DNA from: Akkermansia muciniphila
GTDB taxonomy: Bacteria > Verrucomicrobiota > Verrucomicrobiia > Verrucomicrobiales > V1-33
Reading direction: 5' to 3'
Assembly (NCBI GenBank): GCA_945861415.1
Contig: CAMAUV010000008.1
Location: 1 to 64,000, forward strand
DNA length: 64,000 nucleotides
Below are positions 17,349-26,898 of this stretch, in pieces. Position numbers and translations under genes: made by a program. Each line of letters opens with the position of its first letter. Positions within the stretch are counted from its first letter, which is position 1. The notes beneath the pieces are model-generated. The model saw nothing but the letters and a program-made list of their open reading frames with translations. It was not told where the DNA came from and did not search any database.

Positions 17349-17464
17349 TGCTAAGTTTTAAGCAACAACTCGGCAACGTCAACCACTCGTCTCGACTTTA
17401 TGCTAAAATGTTTAACAGAATTCCAGTTGACTCTTTCTGATTAATGCTGAAATCTTAGCATAAA
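17349..17464. promoter_or_regulatory. Candidate BlaI operator region (TGCTAA/TTAGCA half-sites)
   Basis: Between the divergent blaI-type and lipoprotein genes there are two TGCTAA copies (17349-17354 and 17401-17406) and one TTAGCA (17455-17460). The last two extend into a 10-bp inverted repeat, TTTATGCTAA (17397-17406) and TTAGCATAAA (17455-17464), 48 bases apart. A TTGACT -35-like element is at 17427-17432 between the arms. The AT-rich context fits a shared regulatory region. Confidence 0.4.
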
Positions 17465-17485
17465 ATTCCAACTCCTGCAACTTTT

Positions 17486-18325
17486 ATGCTCCGACGTTTT
17501 CTGTCACTACTCGCCGTCCTATCCGCCGCTGTCGTCCTTAGCAACTGCGCCAGTTCCGGCGGAGCGCCTTACGCTTCTGCCGCAGTAGCGCGCTTCGGAG
17601 CAGACAGCTATTCCCGCTCCACGGAAGCCAGGCCAATGGTGGCATGCGCCCCGCAGGAACGCTATGGCCTAGCCACCGTCTGGGGCAACAAAGTGGACGA
17701 CAAGGCGAACAGCACCATCTTTGACCGCGACAGCGGCAAACCGGTAGGTGTGGCCAAAGTCTTCTACAATAACAACGCCGGTGCCTCCGCCATGGCCGGC
17801 TCCGACTACAGCTACAGCAATTCCTTTCGCGACTACGCCGGCGGCATTTTCCGCCTAGGTCTGCGCAACCACCGCGGTGCCGCGCTCTCCGCCTACCAGA
17901 CCAACGGCAACCTCGTCTGCATCGGCGAAGAAGGCCAGCGCTACTCCATGGAAGTGGAAAACCTCAGCAATCACCGGCTGGAATTTGTCGTCACTGTCGA
18001 TGGACTGGATGTGCTCTCCGGCCAGTCCGGCAGCTTTTCCCGCCGCGGGTATGTGCTCGACCCCGGCGAGCGCCGCGAGGTCAAGGGCTGGCGCACTAGC
18101 ATGAATGAAGTGGCCAGCTTTAAATTCGGCGGTGTGGACGACGCTTACGTGGGCAAAAAGACCGGCGATACCCGCAACGTCGGCGTCATCGGCTGCGCGG
18201 TCTTCTCCGAACGTGGGACCAATCCCAAGCCCTATGCCGGCACCGACAGCTACCGCCGCCTGCGCGCCGATCCCTTCCTCGCCAGCCCAGTCGGCAGCGG
18301 GTTCGCAACCCCGCCGACGCGCTGA
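17486..18325 (+). CDS. Uncharacterised outer-envelope lipoprotein
   Basis: 279 residues. The signal ends in a lipobox VVLSNC with the lipidated cysteine at 21. Residues 60-235 look like one folded domain with strands typical of a beta-sandwich (RYSMEVENLSNHRLEFVVTV, LDVLSGQSGSFSRRGYVL, DPGERREVKGWR, EVASFKFGGVDDAYVGKKTG). I do not recognise a named family. Tyr- and Ser-rich segments around residues 100-120 may be flexible. It is divergent from the BlaI-type repressor across a shared regulatory region, so it may belong to that regulon. A strong terminator follows. Confidence 0.8.
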   Translation: MLRRFLSLLAVLSAAVVLSNCASSGGAPYASAAVARFGADSYSRSTEARPMVACAPQERYGLATVWGNKVDDKANSTIFDRDSGKPVGVAKVFYNNNAGASAMAGSDYSYSNSFRDYAGGIFRLGLRNHRGAALSAYQTNGNLVCIGEEGQRYSMEVENLSNHRLEFVVTVDGLDVLSGQSGSFSRRGYVLDPGERREVKGWRTSMNEVASFKFGGVDDAYVGKKTGDTRNVGVIGCAVFSERGTNPKPYAGTDSYRRLRADPFLASPVGSGFATPPTR

Positions 18326-18358
18326 ACCATTCTCTTGTAGCAGTAACCAGCAAAGCGG

Positions 18359-18402
18359 CCCGCCGGCTGAGATGAAGGCCCCCTCGCAGCCGGCGGGTTT
18401 TT
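18359..18402 (+). terminator. Rho-independent terminator after the lipoprotein gene
   Basis: CCCGCCGGCTG (18359-18369) pairs with CAGCCGGCGGG (18387-18397), an 11-bp stem with a 17-base loop, and is followed directly by TTTTT (18398-18402). It is the clearest terminator in the window. Confidence 0.93.
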
Positions 18403-18515
18403 GTTCGTAATGATCACGCCTGGCAGGAACGCAATTCCTTCAGCCTGCCGGATAGGATAATAAAGCGGTACCGACGGCCCGGCGTCTATGCCGTCCAGCA
18501 GACAGCGACACTCTC

Positions 18516-19397
18516 TTAAACTACACCGAGCCCGGCCAGCACGCCGCGGAGTTCCTCGCGCTTCGCATCCGACATAGGCACCATCGGCAAGCGCAGATCG
18601 CCGCGCATCATGCCCTTCAGCGCCATAGCGGTTTTGATGGGCACAGGATTAGTGTCGAGGCGCAGGAAGGCACTCATAAGCGCGTAATACTTGCGGTGAA
18701 TGGCGCGCGCCTTCGCGTAATCCTCAGCGAGTGCCGCGCTCACAAGTTCACTCATTTCCCGCGGGATCACATTGGAGGCAACGCTGATCACCCCTGTGGC
18801 GCCCACGGCCATAAAGGAGAGCGTGAGGCTGTCATCGCCGCTGAGCACTGTGAATCCCGGCGGGCACGCGGCAACCAACTGATTCACCCGCTCCACACTG
18901 CCGCCGGCTTCCTTCATGCACACGATGTTCGGACACGCCGCGGCGAGACGCACCGTGGTATCCACGCCAATCTCAATGCTGCTGCGGCCCGGGATGCTGT
19001 AGAGAATGATCTTGCACTTCGTGTTGTCGGCCACGGCCTTGAAGTGCTGGAAAAGCCCCTCCTGCGAAGGTTTATTGTAATAAGGGCACACTTGGAGCAC
19101 TGCTTCGCAGCCGGCAGCTTCAGCGGCTTGAGTGAGTTCGATTGCTTCCGTGGTGCTGTTGCTACCCGTGCCACCGATAACTGGACCGCGGCCGCGCGCA
19201 TACTCGACGGCCAGCGCGATCGCGCGCTTATGCTCATCATAGTCCAGCGTTGGAGATTCTCCAGTGGTGCCCACCGGCACGATGCCAGTGACGCCGTTGT
19301 CAAACTGGAAGTCGACAAGCTTCCGGAACGCCTCCGTATCAATTTGATTATCGGGTGTGAAGGGAGTGACGAGAGCTGTGAAAGTACCGCGATACAT
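18516..19397 (-). CDS. dapA: 4-hydroxy-tetrahydrodipicolinate synthase
   Basis: 293 residues, normal size. It condenses pyruvate with aspartate semialdehyde in the lysine/meso-DAP pathway. The Schiff-base lysine is K162 in VCMKEAGG, the catalytic Tyr is Y133 (ILYSIPGR), and the GTTGESPTL block (43-51) and YYNKPSQEG are intact. It follows dapF on the same strand with a 39-base gap, so the two probably form one transcript supplying meso-DAP for peptidoglycan and lysine. ATG 19397 opens directly into the MYRGTFTALVTPF start that the family shows. Confidence 0.96.
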   Translation of the reverse strand: MYRGTFTALVTPFTPDNQIDTEAFRKLVDFQFDNGVTGIVPVGTTGESPTLDYDEHKRAIALAVEYARGRGPVIGGTGSNSTTEAIELTQAAEAAGCEAVLQVCPYYNKPSQEGLFQHFKAVADNTKCKIILYSIPGRSSIEIGVDTTVRLAAACPNIVCMKEAGGSVERVNQLVAACPPGFTVLSGDDSLTLSFMAVGATGVISVASNVIPREMSELVSAALAEDYAKARAIHRKYYALMSAFLRLDTNPVPIKTAMALKGMMRGDLRLPMVPMSDAKREELRGVLAGLGVV

Positions 19398-19436
19398 GAG
19401 GAAGGATAGAGGATGGATGCTAAGGGCTAAACGGGA

Positions 19437-20249
19437 TCAGGCGGGCATTTTGATTTCGCCTTCAAAGACGATGTCTGCCGGGCCGGTGAGGGTGACATTG
19501 CTGAACGTGCCATCCGGGTTCTTGTCGAAGGCAATTTCCAGCGTGTCTCCACCCTTCACTTTGACCTTCACTGGCGAAGCCGCTCCGGCGAGCAGGTGAT
19601 ACACCAGAGCGCAGGACACCATGCCGGTGCCGCAGGCCAGCGTCTCGTCCTCCACGCCGCGCTCATACGTACGGATGGTGATGCCTTCCGGCGTGACTTT
19701 GAGGAAATTCGCATTCGTGCCTTTGGGCTGAAATTCCGCGTGATACCTCAGCGCCGCACCCCACTCACGCACCGGCACGGCGTCGAGATCATCCATGATC
19801 ACCACTACATGAGGCACGCCGGTGTTTAAAAAATGAACCGTCTTCTGCTGCCCGCAGAGATCGAGGGCGATATTCAACCGGAGCGAATGGGGATCGCTCA
19901 TGGCGATGCGCACGTTGTCACCGTGATAGCTGGCTTCGATCAAACCCGCAGGCGTCTCGAAGTCCACCTTTTCCAGAGACCATCCGCTCAGCATATTTGT
20001 AAACCGGCCAAAGCATCGCGCCCCGTTCCCGCACATCTCCGCCTCGCCGCCGTCAGCATTGTAATACCTCATGCGGAAATCCGCGCCGCTTTGCGCCGGT
20101 TCCACGGCGATCAATCCATCCGCCCCAACACCGTGATGTCGGTCACAAAGCGCCGCGATTTGCTCACGGCCAAGGTCATAGCGGAGAGTTCGGTTATCGA
20201 TCATTACGAAGTCGTTTCCGGCCCCGTTCATTTTCCAAAAGTGAATCAT
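19437..20249 (-). CDS. dapF: Diaminopimelate epimerase
   Basis: 270 residues from ATG 20249 (MIHFWKMNGAGNDFVMID), where the family starts; the frame remains open for 12 more codons upstream but these are not conserved. It interconverts LL- and meso-DAP by a two-cysteine proton transfer. The first catalytic Cys is C73 in NADGGEAEMCGNGARCF, and the second is in DETLACGTGM near residue 217. Both halves of the pseudo-symmetric fold are complete. It is upstream of dapA on the same strand. The divergent TIGR01777 gene begins 117 bases away. Confidence 0.96.
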   Translation of the reverse strand: MIHFWKMNGAGNDFVMIDNRTLRYDLGREQIAALCDRHHGVGADGLIAVEPAQSGADFRMRYYNADGGEAEMCGNGARCFGRFTNMLSGWSLEKVDFETPAGLIEASYHGDNVRIAMSDPHSLRLNIALDLCGQQKTVHFLNTGVPHVVVIMDDLDAVPVREWGAALRYHAEFQPKGTNANFLKVTPEGITIRTYERGVEDETLACGTGMVSCALVYHLLAGAASPVKVKVKGGDTLEIAFDKNPDGTFSNVTLTGPADIVFEGEIKMPA

Positions 20250-20365
20250 GCGTTGGTTCCTAGGCATCCTCCGCGCCGGACTCAAGGGATTTCCCGAGGT
20301 GGCACCTTATCCGAAAATGCAGCCCGGGCTTGGCAGCGGGCGTAACTGGTGGCAACGCACAACAT

Positions 20366-21253
20366 ATGAGAATAGGTATCACTGGCGCGACAGGTTTCAT
20401 CGGGAGGCATTTGCTCACAGCGGCGCGGAATGCCGGGAACGATGTGATCGGCTACAGCCGCCGTCCGGCTCCGCGGGCGGGCTTCGTTGAAATGCGGGCA
20501 TGGCAGCCAGTTAGGGAAGCAGATTTTAGCGGACTGGACGGGCTGATTCACCTTGCTGGTGAGAACCTGCTGGGGCTCTGGACAAAAAAGAAACGTGACT
20601 CCATCTACCGAAGCCGGGTTGACGACACTCGTGCGCTGATTGCGAGGCTCCGGGAACTCCCCCAACCGCCCCGCGTGCTGGTAAGCGCCGGTGGCAGCAG
20701 TTATTATGGGGACGCCGGTGAGGGGGAACTAACGGAAGCTGCAGCACCCGGGAGCGGATTTATTTCGGAAGTGGCGCGGGCTTGGGAAGAGGCAGCTATG
20801 AAGGGTTCGGATTTCATGCGGGTGGTGACAATGCGCACAGGCGTTGTTCTGGGCGCGGATGGAGGTGCCGTTCCCGCGCTGCGGCTACTCTTTAAGCTGG
20901 CACTGGGCGGGCGGCTCGGCAACGGGCGGCAATGGATGCCATGGGTTCACGTGACCGATCTCGCGCGGCTGTTTCTCTTCGCCGTGGAAAATGAGGCGCT
21001 GAGGGGGCCCGTGAACGGAGCCGCCCCGGGATGTGTGCGAAATTCGGATTTTACCCGTTCGGTGGCTGCGGCGGTCAATCGGCCGGCCATCTTCCCGGCC
21101 CCGGCTTTTCTACTTCGCCTTCTGCCGGGCGGCATGGGCGACATTTTTCTGCACAGTCAGCGTCTGGTTCCGGAAGCCGCGCAAGCCGCAGGCTTCGCAT
21201 GGCTCTTTCCGGAGATTTCCACAGCCACGAAGGATGTCTTTGACCCGGCGTGA
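20366..21253 (+). CDS. TIGR01777-family NAD-dependent epimerase (YfcH-like)
   Basis: 295 residues. It has an extended short-chain dehydrogenase fold with the dinucleotide-binding GITGATGFIGRHL at the N-terminus, the family block LIHLAGENLLGLWTKKKRDSIYRSRVDDT, SAGGSSYYGDAGEGELTE, and PWVHVTDLARLFLFAVEN, then a C-terminal helical part ending in FLHSQRLVPEAAQAAGF (DUF1731). The cellular substrate of this family is not established. I start at ATG 20366 (MRIGITGATG); an upstream start in the same frame would precede the Rossmann strand with 12 unconserved residues. Confidence 0.92.
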   Translation: MRIGITGATGFIGRHLLTAARNAGNDVIGYSRRPAPRAGFVEMRAWQPVREADFSGLDGLIHLAGENLLGLWTKKKRDSIYRSRVDDTRALIARLRELPQPPRVLVSAGGSSYYGDAGEGELTEAAAPGSGFISEVARAWEEAAMKGSDFMRVVTMRTGVVLGADGGAVPALRLLFKLALGGRLGNGRQWMPWVHVTDLARLFLFAVENEALRGPVNGAAPGCVRNSDFTRSVAAAVNRPAIFPAPAFLLRLLPGGMGDIFLHSQRLVPEAAQAAGFAWLFPEISTATKDVFDPA

Positions 21254-21280
21254 GGCAACGCCGCCGTGGGGTAGCGGCGA

Positions 21281-22321
21281 TCATTCATGCCAGCCCTGCC
21301 AGAGCCAAACGAGCGTATCAGCCAGCGTCTGCTGGAAGACACGTTTGTCGCAGTGCCCAGTGGCTTTGGAGAAAACGTAGCGGTGGTGATAGCCTTTGGC
21401 TTGAAAAGCCTCGGCAGTGCGCTGTCCGGCCATGAGCCAGTTGTGATAGGTTTCCTCGGCCTCGTGCGCACCGTTGTCATTTTCTGATACGTGCGTGAAC
21501 ACGCGCAGTGGCTTAAGTTCGCTCTTTTCGATAAGCTTCATGCCAGAGTGGTATTCCCAAGCTCCCAGCGGAAACTGCTTCTCCTCCGGCGCATCGTCAT
21601 CCTGCTGATCAACAAACGTGCCGGAATAGGCCACGATGCGGCGGAACATATCCGGTCGGAACCATCCCATGCTCAGCGCCGCAGCACCGCCGGAACTGCA
21701 GCCGATGACACCGCGGCCCCATGGGTTCTCAGTCAACTTGAGCTTCGGATAAGCAGCCCTGATCGCCGGGTTGGCGAGTAGGGCCGGGAGCACTTCGTCG
21801 TAAATGAATCGAGCCAAGCGGTCACTCATCGTGTCATATTCCAAACCGCGCTGGCTGTTCTTGCCGTCGTCGCCACCATTCTCTACAGCGATGGCAATGA
21901 ATGCCGGAAGCTTGCGCTTAGGGTCTTTGGAAACCGTGAGGTTATCGAGAGCATTGCGGATGAGACCGATCTGCCCAGGGCCGTCATGAATGATCATGAG
22001 CGGTGCGGGAGTCCCGTCCCTGTATGCGGAGGGAATATAAATGCTGATGCTCCGCTCCATGCGCACGCCCTTCTTGTCAGGCTCCAGCGTTTTGTCATCC
22101 CCCCGGAAAATCTTGCTGTCCGCCAGCTTCATTTTGAAGTCGAACGACTTGCCTTTGGGGTTTCCAAGGTCCGTGAGGTCACGGTCCATTTTGTATTCTG
22201 GTCCCACAGAGAAGATGCCGTCGCCCTCTTTGCCCGGAGACTCAGCGTAGTCTCTAGCGCATGCCGTGCATGACAGCAGGAATGCAAGGAATAGACGTTT
22301 TGCAGAAAGCAGAAAATTCAT
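21281..22321 (-). CDS. Secreted esterase (enterochelin-esterase-like alpha/beta hydrolase)
   Basis: 346 residues from ATG 22321, which opens a signal peptide ending in LLSCTACARD, possibly lipidated at a Cys. The nucleophile elbow is GCSSGGAAALSMGW, and the region IYIPSAYRDGTPAPLMIIHDG is typical of the esterase D/Fes-like group. A late His in SKATGHCD would complete the triad, with an acid in VSENDNGAHE. Frame homology upstream of 22321 stops, so longer starts are rejected. The natural ester is unknown; relatives act on siderophores, feruloyl esters or related compounds. Confidence 0.85.
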   Translation of the reverse strand: MNFLLSAKRLFLAFLLSCTACARDYAESPGKEGDGIFSVGPEYKMDRDLTDLGNPKGKSFDFKMKLADSKIFRGDDKTLEPDKKGVRMERSISIYIPSAYRDGTPAPLMIIHDGPGQIGLIRNALDNLTVSKDPKRKLPAFIAIAVENGGDDGKNSQRGLEYDTMSDRLARFIYDEVLPALLANPAIRAAYPKLKLTENPWGRGVIGCSSGGAAALSMGWFRPDMFRRIVAYSGTFVDQQDDDAPEEKQFPLGAWEYHSGMKLIEKSELKPLRVFTHVSENDNGAHEAEETYHNWLMAGQRTAEAFQAKGYHHRYVFSKATGHCDKRVFQQTLADTLVWLWQGWHE

Positions 22322-22349
22322 AAGTGTCTTCTCATAAGTGGCGGACACT

Positions 22350-22545
22350 CCCCGGCAAGGCCGCTGCCCGCCGGAAGTGCGGACGTCACCATCATCGGCA
22401 ACGTGCTCACCGGCAGCGGGTCGAAATTTGGCAACGCCGCGGGCGGCGACCTCAGCGATTTCACTGCAGTCACGTGGGATGGGCTGAACCACGATGTTAC
22501 TCCATCGAAAACCGGAGCGCTGAACCGGGCCGACCCCATAAATCT
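22350..22545 (+). pseudogene. Possible remnant of a secreted beta-helix-like protein
   Basis: In the gap between the esterase and fmdB, the plus strand encodes a protein-like stretch in one frame: ADVTIIGNVLTGSGSKFGN, AAGGDLSDFTAVTWDG, LNHDVTPSKTGALNRAD. Repeating Gly/Asn/Asp and Thr/Val composition resembles a right-handed beta-helix rung and the C-terminal end of a secreted protein. There is no credible start or stop around it, and the frame degrades on both sides. I infer the tail of a decayed gene; function unknown. Confidence 0.3.
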
Positions 22546-22622
22546 AGTGCCGGCGGATCTAAGGAGAAATGCCCGGGCACCTCAAAACACTTCATGTGCC
22601 ATCGCGCGCAAAAACCAGCCTC

Positions 22623-22937
22623 TCAGGTCGCGGCCTTTTCCTTTTTGGCAGGTTTTTCTGCAGGCTTTGACTCCGATTTAGGGGCACTTTCTGCAGCAGG
22701 TTTACTCTCGCCGCCGCCGGAGTCCTTCTTCGCAGCCGCTTTGTAGCCCTCGCTGCGATAGTCAGTGATGTAGAAGCCAGAACCCTTGAAAACAAGCCCT
22801 GCGCCCATTCCAATCTTGCGCTCCACTTTTCCGCGGCAGCCTTTCTGCGGGCATTTGGTTAGGCGCGCGTCATTCATGCTTTGAAAAATCTCAAATTCAT
22901 GACCGCATTTGGGGCAGGCGTAATCGTAGGTGGGCAC
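22623..22937 (-). CDS. FmdB-family zinc-ribbon protein
   Basis: 104 residues from a GTG at 22937, giving VPTYDYACPKCG, which matches the family start MPTYDYxCxxCG exactly. Zinc-ribbon cysteines are CPKC (8-11) and CPQKGC later. The conserved FYITDYRSEGYK follows the second knuckle, as in the FmdB regulator family, and the tail (about 70-104) is low-complexity Lys/Pro/Ala/Ser. FmdB proteins are implicated in regulation in some methylotrophs but the general role is unclear. An upstream ATG in the same frame gives an unconserved extension, so the GTG is preferred. Confidence 0.87.
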   Translation of the reverse strand: MPTYDYACPKCGHEFEIFQSMNDARLTKCPQKGCRGKVERKIGMGAGLVFKGSGFYITDYRSEGYKAAAKKDSGGGESKPAAESAPKSESKPAEKPAKKEKAAT

Positions 22938-23063
22938 GGAAAGTAAGACAGTGAATGGATTGGAAGAACCGCGACAGTGGATGCCCTTTGGCGGAATGCA
23001 AGGCCCCGGCGGACAAAGGCAACGGACTTGCACACGGCCAATTTCTCCTAGAAAGTCTGCCGC

Positions 23064-23759
23064 ATGTCAGTCGAATCTACTCCACCCACCACCGTAGCCG
23101 CGAGGCGCACATTTTGGTTCCGCCGTCGCAGTATTCCGCTGCCAACATGGCGCACGTGGTTCGTCGTGCTTTCCTCCATAGGAATCGCGTCATGGCTACT
23201 GCTACCGCGAGTCCACGCCTGGCTGGCTGTGATTGAGCCTCTCGATAAGCCGCCCTACATGATCGTGGAAGGTTGGCTGCCGGACTATGCCCTAGAGGAG
23301 GCGATGGCGGACGCCAACGGGCAGCCGGTGAGGCGGATTTTCACCACCGGCATTCCATTGGAAAGAGGAACCTTTCTTTCTGGATTCCGGGACTACGCCA
23401 CCCTCTCCGCCGCCTCTCTCGCCAAGATGGGCATCAATTCCGAATTGATCTGTCCGGTACCGTCTAATGAAGTGAACACTGAGCGTACCCGCGCCATGGC
23501 AAGGGCTCTGAAAAAGGTGCTCGATGCCGAAAACATCCCCGCTGCGGAGCGCCGCATCAATCTTTACACCCTAGGCGCCCATGGACGGCGCAGTGCCCGC
23601 ATTTACCGCGATGTCCTTGGCAGCTCATGGCAGGTGGGTGTGATATCCGTGCCCAGCAAAGACTACGATGAAACCAAGTGGTACCGCAAAAGCTCCGGAG
23701 CAAAAAGCGTGCTTAGCGAACTCGTGGCGCTCACCGTGCAATCCGGCGACGGGGATTGA
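23064..23759 (+). CDS. ElyC/SanA/YdcF-like (DUF218) membrane-anchored protein
   Basis: 231 residues with one N-terminal transmembrane helix (about 31-53) preceded by basic residues, leaving the domain outside the cytoplasm. The opening strand YMIVEGWLPDYALEEAM and later IFTTGIPLERG, SNEVNTERTRAMARAL and NLYTLGAHGRRSARIYRDVLG follow the DUF218 pattern of strand, Gly-rich turn, a conserved T-x-E-N/T segment and a His region. DUF218 proteins such as ElyC and SanA are linked to envelope integrity in E. coli. The assignment is by pattern; the usual SGG motif is weak here. Confidence 0.7.
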   Translation: MSVESTPPTTVAARRTFWFRRRSIPLPTWRTWFVVLSSIGIASWLLLPRVHAWLAVIEPLDKPPYMIVEGWLPDYALEEAMADANGQPVRRIFTTGIPLERGTFLSGFRDYATLSAASLAKMGINSELICPVPSNEVNTERTRAMARALKKVLDAENIPAAERRINLYTLGAHGRRSARIYRDVLGSSWQVGVISVPSKDYDETKWYRKSSGAKSVLSELVALTVQSGDGD

Positions 23760-24075
23760 AGCATTCAGCGGATGCCGGCAAGAGTTCGGAAATGGACGGA
23801 CTGCGCCGCATCCCTTCCAATGATCCCGCTGCCCCCCGCGAATATTTGATCCGGAGCAGCCCACTCAGACCGGTCATCCCCTCAACCCGGCCAGCCTATT
23901 AGCCGAAAGCAGCACGCCCCGCCCACCCATGCGTAGCACTTCCGCAAGGCAGCAGTCGGTTCCCCATTGCACCGCAAAGCCGCTTGCGCCCCGCAGACCC
24001 GCAAGGCACGGCACATACTCCGAAAAGGCGCATTACCGACGCTCTTCGGTTCTTAACCTCTCCCGCTCACCCGCC

Positions 24076-25608
24076 TTGGACTCGATCAATCCTTTCCGCG
24101 AAGACCTCTCGACCCGCTGCAGGCCGGAGCCCTGCAGCGTCGTCATCTTCGGTGCCAGTGGGGACTTGACCGGGCGCAAACTCATCCCTGCGCTCTACAA
24201 TATCGCCGCCGATGGCGACCTACCGCCCACTCTCAAGGTGGTAGGTTTTGCACGCCGCGAGAAATCCCATGAGTCGTTCCGGGCCGAACTGGAAACAATG
24301 AACCGTAAAGTTTCCCGCCAGGGACACAATGACGACCTGTGGCGCACCTTTTCCCAAAACATCTGCTATCATTGCAGCGAATTTGAGGAAGCCGAAGGAT
24401 ACCGAAAACTGGCGGAGTTCCTTGAGGAACTGGACGCTCAGGGTGCCGGTGGAAACCGGTTGTTCTATCTTTCCACCGCTCCGGAATACTTTCCGGTAGT
24501 GCTTCAGCAACTCGCCGCCGCGGGTTTGCACAAGGCGAAGTCTGGAAAGTGGGCGCGCGTCGTCATTGAAAAACCCTTTGGCACCGACCTCGCTACCGCC
24601 CAGTCCCTCAACACAGCCGCGAACGAAACTTTCGATGAGGCAGACACCTATCGCATAGACCATTACCTTGGAAAGGAAACTGCGCAGAACATAATGATCC
24701 TGCGCTTCGCCAATTCCATGTTCGAGCCGCTCTGGAACAACCGGTTCATCGACCACGTCCAGATTTCCTGCGCGGAAAATCTGGGCATGGAAGGCGGCCG
24801 CGGCGGCTACTATGACAAGGCCGGATGCCTCCGCGACATGGTGCAGAATCACCTACTGCAACTCGTCATGCTAATCGCCATGGAACCGCCCGCCGATCTG
24901 ACCGCGGACGGCATTCGCGACGAAAAAGTGAAGGTGCTTAAGAGTCTCCGGCACTACAAGGACGCCGACGATGTGGCGCGCAATGTAATCCGCGCCCAAT
25001 ACACCGCAGGCACTGTAGCCGGCAAGGCAGCCAAAGGGTATCGCGAAGAGGACCGTATCCCCCCCGACAGCATGACCGAAGCCTACGTGGCCATGCGCAT
25101 CAACATCGACAACTGGCGCTGGGAAGGCGTGCCCTTTTATTTGCGCGTCGGCAAGCAACTGCCAAAGAAGGCGACGGAGATCAGCATTCATTTCCGGAGA
25201 CCGCCTCACGTACTTTTCAATCGCGGCACGGCGGACGATCCTGCGAATGTCCTCGTCATCCGCATCCAACCGGACGAAGGCATAAGCCTGCGCGTGCAGG
25301 TCAAGAAACCCGGACCAAGTGTGGTCACAGAGCGTGTGAAGATGGACTTTCACTACGCAAACAGCTTCGGGAAAGGCAGCCCGGAAGCCTACGAGCGCCT
25401 GCTCCTCGACGCTATGGCAGGCGACGCTACGCTCTTCGCCCGCCGGGACGAGGTGGAGAATGCGTGGCGCTATATCGACCTCATTGAGCATGCATGGCAC
25501 CAGAGCCCTAATAGCCCGCCCATGCGCGAATACCCTGCAGGATCGTGGGGACCGGAAGAAGCCGACCGCCTAATCGAAGAGGACGGTAGAAACTGGCGGC
25601 GCATCTGA
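24076..25608 (+). CDS. zwf: Glucose-6-phosphate 1-dehydrogenase
   Basis: The first oxidative pentose-phosphate enzyme, making 6-phosphogluconolactone and NADPH. The Rossmann block VVIFGASGDLTGRKLIPALYN, the active-site RIDHYLGKE and the C-terminal conserved sheet region are all present; length is about 510 residues. The start is uncertain: the frame opens at ATG 23929, but 49 residues before the TTG at 24076 are basic and unconserved. TTG followed by DSINPFREDLSTR looks like the family N-terminus, so I place the start there. The 316 bases before it hold no other gene that I can support. ruvB lies convergently downstream. Confidence 0.95.
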   Translation: MDSINPFREDLSTRCRPEPCSVVIFGASGDLTGRKLIPALYNIAADGDLPPTLKVVGFARREKSHESFRAELETMNRKVSRQGHNDDLWRTFSQNICYHCSEFEEAEGYRKLAEFLEELDAQGAGGNRLFYLSTAPEYFPVVLQQLAAAGLHKAKSGKWARVVIEKPFGTDLATAQSLNTAANETFDEADTYRIDHYLGKETAQNIMILRFANSMFEPLWNNRFIDHVQISCAENLGMEGGRGGYYDKAGCLRDMVQNHLLQLVMLIAMEPPADLTADGIRDEKVKVLKSLRHYKDADDVARNVIRAQYTAGTVAGKAAKGYREEDRIPPDSMTEAYVAMRINIDNWRWEGVPFYLRVGKQLPKKATEISIHFRRPPHVLFNRGTADDPANVLVIRIQPDEGISLRVQVKKPGPSVVTERVKMDFHYANSFGKGSPEAYERLLLDAMAGDATLFARRDEVENAWRYIDLIEHAWHQSPNSPPMREYPAGSWGPEEADRLIEEDGRNWRRI

Positions 25609-25689
25609 TCGGCTTTAGAGGCGCCAATGGCTGAGCGCTAGATCACATAGCAAAATTTGCCGCGCCAAACCGCTTAGCCAGCATTCTTC

Positions 25690-26724
25690 TCAAAACAACT
25701 CCTGCTGCCGCTCGGTGTTTACGGGTGCGGGGACGCCGAGTTTTTCGTAGGCGGCAGCGAGGGCAACGCGGCCCCGGGGGGTCCGTTTGAGGAAGCCTTT
25801 CATAATGAGGTACGGCTCGTTCACTTCCTCCAGCGTAGTGGAGTCTTCGCCCACGGCCACAGCCACCGTGTTGAGGCCCACGGGGCCACCGTCGAAGCGG
25901 TGAATAATGGCCTCGAGGATGCGCTTGTCCATTTCATCTAGGCCGTCGGCATCGATCTCGATTAAGGTGAGCGCTGCGTCTGCGACATCGCGCGTGATGA
26001 TGTTATCGGCGCGCACCTGAGCGTAGTCGCGCACGTAGCGAAGGAGCATGTTGGCTACCCGAGGGGTGCCACGAGCCCGCAAGGCGATCTCATCGGCGCC
26101 GCCGCGCTCGATTTGCATATCAAGGAGACTGGCGCTACGCTCAATGATGTTAGTGAGTTCCGTGGCGGGGTAATAGTCCAGCCGGTTCACCATGCCAAAA
26201 CGGCTGCGCAGCGGCGCGGTGAGCATCCCGCTGCGCGTCGTTGCGCCTACGAGCGTGAACCTCGGCAGCGGAAGTTGAATGCTGCGCGCGCTGGGCCCCT
26301 GGTCGATGATGATGTCCAGCTTATAGTCCTCCATCGCCGGGTAGAGATACTCCTCCAGCTTCGGGTGGAGTCGGTGGATTTCGTCAATGAAAAGCACATC
26401 ACTGCGTTCCAGCTTAGTGAGAATGGCTGCGAGGTCGCCGGCCTTTTCGATCTGCGGTCCGTTGCAAGTATGGATACGGCTGCCTATACTGGCGGCGATG
26501 ATGTGCGCGAGGCTCGTCTTCCCAAGGCCCGGAGGCCCGCACAGCAGCACGTGGTCCAGCACATCCCCGCGCTGTTTGGCCGCCTCCACGCGCATGGTCA
26601 GCAATTCTACCACCTTTGCCTGCCCCACGAAGTCCTCAAACCCGGGAGGGCGCAGCGAAATATCGAACACCGTTTTGGGTGACTCGCTGACCTCCTCGTA
26701 GAAATGGTTGCCGGATTCTGACAT
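25690..26724 (-). CDS. ruvB: Holliday junction branch migration helicase RuvB
   Basis: 344 residues from ATG 26724 ([11 protein letters not shown]); 14 further in-frame codons upstream are unconserved. RuvB is the hexameric AAA+ motor that drives Holliday junction migration with RuvA. Visible are the PGFEDFVGQ region, Walker [13 protein letters not shown], Walker [10 protein letters not shown], sensor 1 VGATTRSG, the sensor 2 region [18 protein letters not shown], and a C-terminal winged helix. ruvA and ruvC are not adjacent. No unusual residue is seen. Confidence 0.97.
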   Translation of the reverse strand: MSESGNHFYEEVSESPKTVFDISLRPPGFEDFVGQAKVVELLTMRVEAAKQRGDVLDHVLLCGPPGLGKTSLAHIIAASIGSRIHTCNGPQIEKAGDLAAILTKLERSDVLFIDEIHRLHPKLEEYLYPAMEDYKLDIIIDQGPSARSIQLPLPRFTLVGATTRSGMLTAPLRSRFGMVNRLDYYPATELTNIIERSASLLDMQIERGGADEIALRARGTPRVANMLLRYVRDYAQVRADNIITRDVADAALTLIEIDADGLDEMDKRILEAIIHRFDGGPVGLNTVAVAVGEDSTTLEEVNEPYLIMKGFLKRTPRGRVALAAAYEKLGVPAPVNTERQQELF

Positions 26725-26898
26725 GATTACCATGCTTATGCGGCCCACAGAGCACTTTTCCAGCAAAGAATCAGCTTAAGGTGAAATCCGGGCCCAAAAA
26801 GGGTTCTGCCCGTAGTCCCTGCTCGGTGGTCAGAATAATCATTCCGCAGGCTTAGCGGTCCAATGCAGCGAATCAAAAACGCGCCCCTGATCCGCGAC

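Noticed and set aside
24220-25500. Long minus-strand frames opposite zwf
   Set aside because: Shadows of the conserved G6PDH frame with no homology of their own.
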